Shown one piece after another: positions 53,307-60,000 of a stretch of 60,000 nucleotides of DNA. Every line of letters starts with the position of its first letter. Positions within the stretch are counted from its first letter, which is position 1. The notes beneath the pieces are model-generated. The model made no database searches. It worked only from the letters and a program-made list of their open reading frames with translations, and was not told where the DNA came from. Source of the stretch: Adiantum capillus-veneris (taxonomy: Eukaryota; Streptophyta; Polypodiopsida; Polypodiales; Pteridaceae); contig CM043969.1 of assembly GCA_014529385.2 (NCBI GenBank), positions 10,149,001 to 10,209,000 of the forward strand. The letters are read 5' to 3'. A program made the translations under genes and the position numbers.

Positions 53307-54005
53307 TGTAACATTTAATGGTCTAGTAACTTCTGTGTAGAGGAAAAAAGCATGAACATAGTGAGCATTTCATTAGAATAGATTCCTAATGAGAATAACA
53401 AGACTGCTTGGGTGGAGAGAGAAAAAAAAGTTATAACACCTAGTTAGATAGCATGAAAAATACTTCAAAAGAGAGAGAAATTAAGCAATTGACAACAGTT
53501 GAGGACAGGATTTTCATGGAGCCGGTCCCCCCTCCAAAAGGCTTTGTATTATGGTTTCTCCCATCAAGAGAGACATTTAACAATACAATCCTTTGTGTTC
53601 CTTCAAGACTACCTAGTGAAATGAAGATGGAAACTTCATGCACTAAGAAAAACACTTATCAAACACAACATCAATTCCCTGACGATCTCAGATCCACGAC
53701 CTCACACACCTTCGAAGATGGGTGAGAGCTAGCGGGGTATGAGAGTACATTGAGAGGAAGAAGGAGTATTCTTACGAGAAAGACGTATATCTCCTCACAT
53801 AATCACTCATATTAGCATCGCTTAGCTTAGTAATTAGCATGGTAGCGGAGATGAGCATGCATTGAAGATTGGCTCTTGGTTGGATTTGCATCACAAATCC
53901 AAGAGTTGTTGGTGTAGGCCTCCCTTCTCACAAGCTTGGAGTAGGTGGTAAGCTTTCCATTAAAGCTTGAGAAGGAGAGAGAGTCTTCTTTGCTTTTACA
54001 CATGA

Positions 54006-54046
<41 letters not shown>

Positions 54047-54110
54047 ATAATGCCTTGCAAAAATCATCCCCCTCTCTCTCTTGGTCGACCCCTCTTGCTA
54101 TTTTCTCATC
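53307..54110 (-). repeat. Probable minus-strand LTR region with GT microsatellite
   Basis: The end (minus CA at 53307) is defined by the primer site. The start was not found. Contains a GT run at 54009-54044. The plus-strand ORF 53453-53725 and its minus partner have no family match. Confidence 0.4.
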
Positions 54111-54120
54111 CTCACACCTC

Positions 54121-54510
54121 ATTGGACCTCCCCAGGCCTAGCCAATGGAAATTAAGTAGCATAAGTGATAGTCTTCTGACATGTGTCCCCTTTCCCCTTT
54201 TGTGAGAGATTTAGGTAATTACTTAATTCAACTAAACTGTCATTGGACCCCTTTGCCTCCTGGTTAATAGGAATCACGCAAGACATTGGGCTACTGAATG
54301 CTCATTGGACCCCTTTGCCTCCTAGTTAATAGGAATCACGCAAGCCATTGGGCTACTGAATGCTCATTGGACCCCTTGGGAGACTGTCCAATAGTCTTCT
54401 AGAGAGCTTAATTCTTATTGGTTCTTTTATTAAGTGTTTTTAAATTAATTAAACTAGATTTTCTCTATTTTAATTCTTATTGGTCCACTCCCAAGGCCAT
54501 CCAATAGGAA
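54121..54510. repeat. ATTGG/CCAAT dyad repeats with a 62-bp tandem pair
   Basis: Units 54241-54302 and 54303-54364 are nearly identical. They belong to a looser series in which ATTGGACC or ATTGGTCC is followed 20-25 bp later by CCAAT or TTAATAGG: 54121/54142, 54242, 54304, 54366/54388 and 54479/54501. No gene. Confidence 0.7.
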
Positions 54511-55001
54511 TTGAGTACACCTTGTGGGCATCAGGCTATGGAGCTAATGTGTCCCTCATTCCCTTTGTGTAAAGGGAGCTTGTGTGTGTGTGTGTGTGTG
54601 AGTTTCTCTCTCATCTCCTACTTCTAGGGCTCGCCCCCTCCTATGTAGGGATGATTGAAGACTTCTGGGACGCATACAAAGCATCCAATTTCCCTAGGCT
54701 TTTGACCTTTGGACACAACCTTTGAATTTTGGAACCTTAGCATTTTGGAAGTCTTAATGGGCTGAACCTTAGGGTCTTTTAAGCCCATTGGTGCACATTG
54801 CTCTTTTGCAGATGGACCCCCTTTTGGATCCCTATTTTCCATCCTTTGGATCCTTACTGTGGCCGGTCTGCTAGCTTAACCAATATTCTAGCTTTTTCTC
54901 CCTTGGCACTTCCCCATATTAAATGATCAGTTTAACATGAGAAAATCATTTAGGAGAATTAGATATTGATTATTATGACACACATGCCTTGAACGGGTCT
55001 C
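54511..55001. other. Non-coding stretch, nothing recognised
   Basis: A short GT run at 54,581-54,600 and otherwise unremarkable sequence upstream of the gag ORF. No primer site was seen for the element that follows. Confidence 0.35.
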
Positions 55002-56190
55002 ATGAGTCTCTTGGATAATACAAGAAAGGCTAAGAAAACAACTTTATCACAAATGGAGACTCCCTCAATAATCCCGATGGATCCTCCATATGTTGTTTCG
55101 CTAGGGGTCTCAATACAATTTAAGCCCACAAGTGATAGCTTTACCTTTCCAAGTTTAGTTCATCTTTCTCTTGATGACACCGCAACTACCATGCCTACCC
55201 CAATGATGGGCATGAAAAAAAACACAACATGGATCTCAATTATTAGTAAAGCAACACTACATGGTGGCCCGATGCCTACAACAGTACATACAAGTGTGTA
55301 TCAATCACATGCACCTATAGACCCTCGTGCTCATGTAGCTCCTACCCCTCCCATTGTTGAAACAACTTATGCTCCACCACCACAACATCCAAGCCCTTAT
55401 TTCAATGAGACCATAGCAGCTAGCATTAGCATGTCACATCCCACGTCTGCTATGCCCAGGACCACACATATGAACTTTGGGCCACCATATGGCACAACAT
55501 TGTACCCAATTTGGAACCCAAGGGCTTCCTATACACCAAACCAAATGCCAACCCCCATTCGACATGCAGTCCGGAGAGCACCTGTCCCCACTATACCTCC
55601 TCAATTGGATGACTTGGCAACATTTTCTCAAGGTATTGGTCGGTCTATTGCTGAAAATATGTGTAACACGCTTGATAGAGAGCCGAGAAGCAAGGCAATA
55701 CAAATAGCCAAGATCACACAAAAATTTAGTGGAGACGGGATTGTGAGAAATAATATCAAAGTATCTAAACAAATATGCGATTGCCTAAGAGAACACAATG
55801 ACCTGCATAAGAGTAATTCTTTAAGCTTGACCTTGAGTGGGAAGGTTGGAGATTGGTATAGAATCCTAAGGGTGGAAGAGAAAGCAACTCACCCTACTCT
55901 TAGGAGACTGTTTTTGAAAGAGTACATACAAGAGGGAGTAATTTGGGGTGTAGCATCTTAGCTCGAGAAAGCCCAACAAGAGGAAGGGGAGTCAGTGAGA
56001 GACTTTATTAGTTGCTTGAAGCATTTGAATTCTTGGTGTAATCCAAATGAGCACTTCAATAATAACCAAATTCTTGATAGATTCATTAGGGGACTACGAC
56101 ATGAGGATCTCTACAATGGACTAGTCATTAGAGGAATCACCACTTGGGAAGGAGTTACCACCAAAGTGATCCAATTGGAGGAAAATTGAA
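55002..56190 (+). pseudogene. Ty3/gypsy gag: Pro-rich N-terminus and capsid domain
   Basis: ATG 55002 opens a frame kept to 56188 with a single TAG at 55959. The N-terminal ~200 residues are Pro/Thr/Met-rich (APTPPIVETTYAPPPQHPSP). The capsid domain follows: ITQKFSGDGIVRNNIKVSKQ, SLSLTLSGKVGDWYRILRVE, LRRLFLKEYIQEG, ESVRDFISCLKHLNSWCNPN, and NQILDRFIRGLRHEDLYNGL, TTWEGVTTKVIQLEEN. This is the Retrotrans_gag layout. With only one stop in ~1.2 kb it is among the better preserved genes in the window. Confidence 0.85.
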
Positions 56191-56369
56191 TGATTTAAGG
56201 AGAAAGAGTGTTTGTTGAGCCTATAGCTCCCAAGCATTGTGGGGAATGAGCCAATGACCATTAAGCCTATTGCTAAAGAGCCAAAGATATCTAAGATGAC
56301 TATCAAGGTCATTCAAGAAATTCTTAGAGACAATCGTGATCCACAAAACAATCATATGTATCCAAGCAG

Positions 56370-56520
56370 GAAGTAACAATGGTGCTCAGTTTACTATGGT
56401 CCACATAGTGCCAGTGAATGCCCTACATTTAGAGTAAACTTTAATGGGAATTGTAATGTATGTGGGAGGTATGGTCATCAAGCTAAGGATTGCATAGTTT
56501 TTAAATGCGCGATGGTCAAT
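56370..56520 (+). pseudogene. Gag zinc knuckle region
   Basis: In another frame after the capsid domain: WCSVYYGPHSASECPTFRV, a damaged first knuckle (second Cys is Tyr), then CNVCGRYGHQAKDC at 56452-56493, a perfect CX2CX4HX4C. It binds RNA in the nucleocapsid. Confidence 0.8.
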
Positions 56521-56639
56521 AGACCAACTTAGCATGGATGACCACACCTTGAGTGCCTGCATTGATATCGGCCCCACCTCTTGATCAATCGTAACATTTG
56601 CCGAGGGCCCAAAATGTTGTTTAAACAACACCATTACCA

Positions 56640-57580
56640 TCTCTTGTGTTAGGACTACAACCCCCACATCCAAGAATCAATTCTATGAATCAAGTGGGTT
56701 GTGAGTCATCTATTGCTTGTGTGGATTGCGAGAATGAGTTTGACCCTAATGTTTCCTATGGGATTGATGCACTTAAAGAAAGTCCACAATACTACATGAA
56801 GGACTATTGGGGACAAGTCAAACATGTCTATCAAGTAGCTACTCTTGTGGCAAGAGGCCAAAATATCAATTTCAATGCCAAGATTACAAAAGAATGAGAC
56901 ACTAATGCAAACCAATCAAGTGAGCACATCTACAATGCCGACACTCATTGTAATTGATGTGGCATAGATCATTTGATTGCCCAATCTCCTAATAATCCAA
57001 ATGCACCAAAGATCATGCCATTGAACTTAATTGAGGTTATTGAAGAGACATCACAAAGTACACATGTGGTACTAGTAAATGTACTCACACGATCGATGCT
57101 CCAAAACCAAAATAAAATTCTTGTAGAAAGAGACATAGCATCAGGTGTCCAATCTCAAAAAAAAAAACACAAAGGAAGAGATCACAAAAAGAAGCAAAGT
57201 GAGACCACAGTTGAAAGAACAACATAGGGACTTGTGACGAGCCCATATATATGACGACGTTGAAGAGGATTCTGATTCATGTGAGGCCATGGAGACTAGA
57301 ACGACCATTAGAAAAGAAAACACAAGGAAGATCATCATGAGCCACAATGGACGGAACCCAAGGAACCCAAGAAGAAGATAGGAACTTACCCAAACCCTAT
57401 AGAGGAGATCAAGCGAGTCAAGCAATTAATGGGTTTGGTAGAAGAGACCCAAAGGGATCTAGAGCTAGCACCTAGGCAGATCAAGATTATCAACACGGTG
57501 TTCCCTACACGAAATCAACCTCACAAAGACCATAGAACACTACCCATACCTAGTGTCATCTAGGAAGAAAGTTAATTTAA
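56640..57580 (+). pseudogene. Decayed gag-pol continuation, no catalytic motif
   Basis: Alternating frames carry ACVDCENEFDPNVSYGIDAL, KESPQYYMKDYWGQVKHVYQ, NADTHCN-CGIDHLIAQSPNN, THVVLVNVLTRSMLQNQN and a Lys-rich stretch. Spacing suggests the region between gag and protease; no D[ST]G or RT motif appears before the sequence changes near 57,580. Confidence 0.45.
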
Positions 57581-57589
57581 GTCATTAGG

Positions 57590-58190
57590 AAGGGGGTGTA
57601 CTCCCTTCTTGTAGGAGAGAATGTTTACAGAGGGATTTCCAGATCTTATCGAAGAAATGGAGATCCCATCTTCCCCATGTCAAGGGATTGAATCCCAAAA
57701 AGTGCCGTTGGAGAGGGGGAATAGGGAACACACCTGACACACAACACAAAGACTCCCTATAGCTCAGGGTATCCACAACACCCCTAATCTCTCAAATAAC
57801 ACCTTCAAATTGGCTAATTTGCACTACCAGATTCACCTTAGCACACGAAACAACTATCTCATACCTTGCAAAAACCTTTTGCAGCAAAAAAGCACCCACA
57901 CTACTCAACTCACCCTTTCCTACTCATAAAACACCCTGATTCTACCCTCTTGGTAACACTCTTCAAGCTGCAGGCATAGCCTCTGCAAGCACTGGCAAAT
58001 ACACAAAGAGCGAGAGAAAAGGAGGGGATGGGGAGAAGCGACACAAGAAATAGGGGAAAATACTTGGATTGGGTTCACATTGGGGAGGTGGAAGAAACAC
58101 TCCAAAAAGTGCTTTCCGGGTGGAAGAGTTACAAAATCCACACTTCCGCCACCCATCTATTCACATAGAGGGTGGAACAAAAAACGACTC
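57590..58190 (-). repeat. Dispersed repeat, inverted partner at 36,640
   Basis: 57,640-57,790 on the minus strand matches 36,640-36,760 (GGGGTGTTGTGGA, ACCCT-AGCTATA, GGTGTGTT, CTCCAACGG-like). The 57,590-57,780 part ends in hairpin-like sequence. Related LTR remains are likely. No gene. Confidence 0.5.
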
Positions 58191-58199
58191 GATTTTTTT

Positions 58200-58612
58200 C
58201 CGCCGTCTATTGTGAACATTGGGCGGTAGTAGAAAAAATAGTAAAAGAAAAGAATATTTATCAAGTGTACCAATAAACCTTGGGAAAATTACCAAATACC
58301 CCTTTAATTTGTGAAAATTTTTTAATTAGTTTTCTAATTTCAAAAAATCCAAAAATACCGTCAATAGTGTGTTAAATTACCAAAATGCCCTTCAAATTAT
58401 CTAAAATTTATTTTGGTTGTGAGAGTAAAATTTTTTAATTTATTTTTAATAATAAAAGAGTATTTTGGTAATTTTCATAATTTATAAACCTTACTGTTAG
58501 TGAAAGAGGGGGTAATAAAAGTGTATTTTATTATTAGCTTAACGTTTATGAGGGTGAGCGCTGACACGGCAACCCACGTGGAGGGTGGAAGTCCTTTGGG
58601 CGAAGGGGGGTT
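58200..58612. other. AT-rich non-coding stretch
   Basis: Inverted blocks ATTACCAAAATGCC at about 58,376 and TATTTTGGTAATTTT at about 58,461 suggest an old foldback or MITE remnant. No target duplication was seen. Confidence 0.4.
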
Positions 58613-58638
58613 GGGGGGGGGGGGGGGGGGGGGGGGGG
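58613..58638 (+). repeat. G26 homopolymer
   Basis: Twenty-six consecutive G, preceded by GGGGGGTT. It could form G-quadruplexes; length is also prone to assembly error. Confidence 0.85.
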
Positions 58639-60000
58639 TTCGGAAGAAACACGCCCAAACGCTTCCATGAGCTCGCATGCCTTTTTCGCTGTTTTTGCCG
58701 CGCTATCTGAATAGCCCATTCGATGTGTGCCCCTGCGATTGGCTGCTTACAAGCCTCTGCGTGCTACCACCGCCTAGTCTGAATCCACCCTTAGTAGTAT
58801 TGCATAGGGAGATAGTACATTCAAGTATGCACATTCAATGGCAAGCTTGCAAACCTCCACTAACTCTCTGGCAAAAAAGCCCTCAAAAAATCACCTCTAT
58901 GTCCTTTTATAAAGCTTGGCTAAGGCTAAAAAAGAAATAAAAATAAGGAGCTAGCAAGCTCTTACAACCAATTGAAGCTTCCTTTAGAAGTTTTTTTGCA
59001 TTGCCGCCACTTGGCATAGTTTATTTTGGCAACCTTTGCATGGAAACTCTCTTGGCTCTTTGTCCGCTCAGTTTGGCCAACCTTGCACTTGCACTTTTGG
59101 TACTTTTGGACTCCTCTCGAATTGGTTCTCTCTCTCTTTCCTTGCTTGACATTTGTGGCGGGCTAAGCCCCTTGTATCCACCCTTGAAGACGTCCAGACA
59201 TTAGTATGGGGGGGGGCACCTTTCCCTCAAAAACAACTGGCCCCTTAGAGTGCACGTGTGAATCCTCGGCCCTAAGTGGGCGCTAGTTGCCACATCAGCA
59301 TACAACCACCCCGATTGCGGCCATGCCAGTGCGCCCCACCAATGCAGGACGCCCCACGGGCACTGCTGTCACCTCCCTTCGCCAAAACCGCCGCCAGTCA
59401 CCACCTGCACAGGGCCACCAGGCACACACCATTTCCAAAGAGCTCAGGCTCGCCTCACATGCCTCAAAGGGGCACCCTCATCTGTGTTAAGGACCCCGCC
59501 ATCCGGCCTCCCCCTAATGCATGTGGGGCAATTCAGACCACGAGGCAGCCCCTTGGGGATCACCCTCCAAACCTTTTTTTTTTTTAATCCATTTGATGTA
59601 AAAGGATCCTCTTCACCTTCAACATCTTGCCATTTGTGGCTTGGAACTCCGGTTCCCAATCGGCAAAGCCCGGCTGCAACTCCATGATGTCAACTTGAAG
59701 AATCCCCAACTTTAACCACAACCCAATACTCCATGAGCCCCCAAACCGAGGCCGCAAAAACCGATCAAAGCATCTGCAATCAATCCCAAACAAGTGCCCC
59801 CAATCTTCCCGCTTCTATATCTTTTCGCTCCGGGCTCTATTTGACGTGTAGTCAATTCTTGCTAGCTCCGTATGATCCATACCCTGCTCTAGAACCTTGC
59901 CGAGGCTCAAAAGACGCCAAATTGCACGATCCCCCATGTGGCCAGGTGGGCACCAACCTAGCCCCCTTGTAAAACTTCACCTGGTCATAAATTGCAATTT
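58639..60000. other. Non-coding sequence, possible diverged LTR
   Basis: Pyrimidine-rich DNA without a recognisable gene. The end (TTCTTGCTAGCTCCGTATGAT, CTTGCCGAGGCTCAAAA) loosely follows the order of blocks at 47,185-47,250, so it may be a distant copy of that LTR family. A T13 run lies near 59,575. Confidence 0.3.

Noticed and set aside
53827-54205. Thr-His and Val-Cys repeat ORFs
   Set aside because: Translation of the GT microsatellite at 54009-54044.
59276-59972. Overlapping ORFs rich in Pro and Ala at the window end
   Set aside because: GC-rich repeat DNA, several frames open at once, none with a recognisable domain.

Overview
This window comes from the repetitive, non-genic part of a large plant nuclear genome. 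The evidence is plant-type Ty1/copia and Ty3/gypsy retrotransposons with tRNA-type primer sites, a BED/DUF659 (hAT-type) transposase relic, long CT/GA/GT microsatellites and low gene density. Nearly every recognisable coding stretch carries stops or frameshifts. I found no intact host gene, tRNA, rRNA or CRISPR. Family-level resemblance does not let me decide between fern, gymnosperm and angiosperm.

Layout. 0-3 kb: minus-strand BED/DUF659 transposase relic, preceded by AT-rich DNA packed with short dyads. 3-5 kb: repeats shared with 8.8 and 12.9 kb. 5,174-8,650: a compact copia-derived element with ~190-bp LTRs and a 5-bp target duplication inside a CT microsatellite; it keeps gag and protease-like sequence but no integrase or RT. 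9,231-10,567: a TTAA-flanked inverted-repeat DNA element inside an older ORF whose frame is restored exactly if the element and one TTAA are removed. 10.6-16.4 kb: decayed sequence with minus-strand copia gag and integrase pieces. 16.7-21.1 kb: 5' part of a gypsy-like element (LTR, TGGCGCC primer site, T-rich then A-rich leader, gag-like ORF).

21,083-36,181: a 15.1-kb gypsy-type element with ~930-bp LTRs. Its leader has a ~280-bp repeat carrying a 22-bp palindrome. It then has gag, RT (catalytic YMDD changed to YMHD), two tandem HHCC modules, a DDE integrase, a retropepsin-like domain downstream of integrase, and a separate coiled-coil ORF before the 3' LTR. The 3' LTR holds a 40-bp-TIR MITE absent from the 5' LTR. 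37.3-38.3 kb holds a second, unrelated set of 22-bp palindromes at similar spacing. 38,337-47,763: a minus-strand gypsy element (LTR, gag, DHG-type protease, RT, RNase H, integrase) with broken catalytic motifs and a truncated 3' LTR.

47.8-60 kb: a plus-strand LTR with primer site at 48.4 kb and an orphan 242-aa ORF; a GC-rich CCGGG cluster next to a five-copy 151-bp tandem array; a minus-strand gag-like ORF with two primer-site motifs upstream; ATTGG/CCAAT dyad repeats; a decayed plus-strand gypsy gag with zinc knuckle; and repeat-rich DNA with a 26-bp G run. The genes do not form a shared pathway: they are layers of nested, mostly dead mobile elements. The most unusual items are the TTAA element, the protease downstream of integrase, and the two palindrome arrays.
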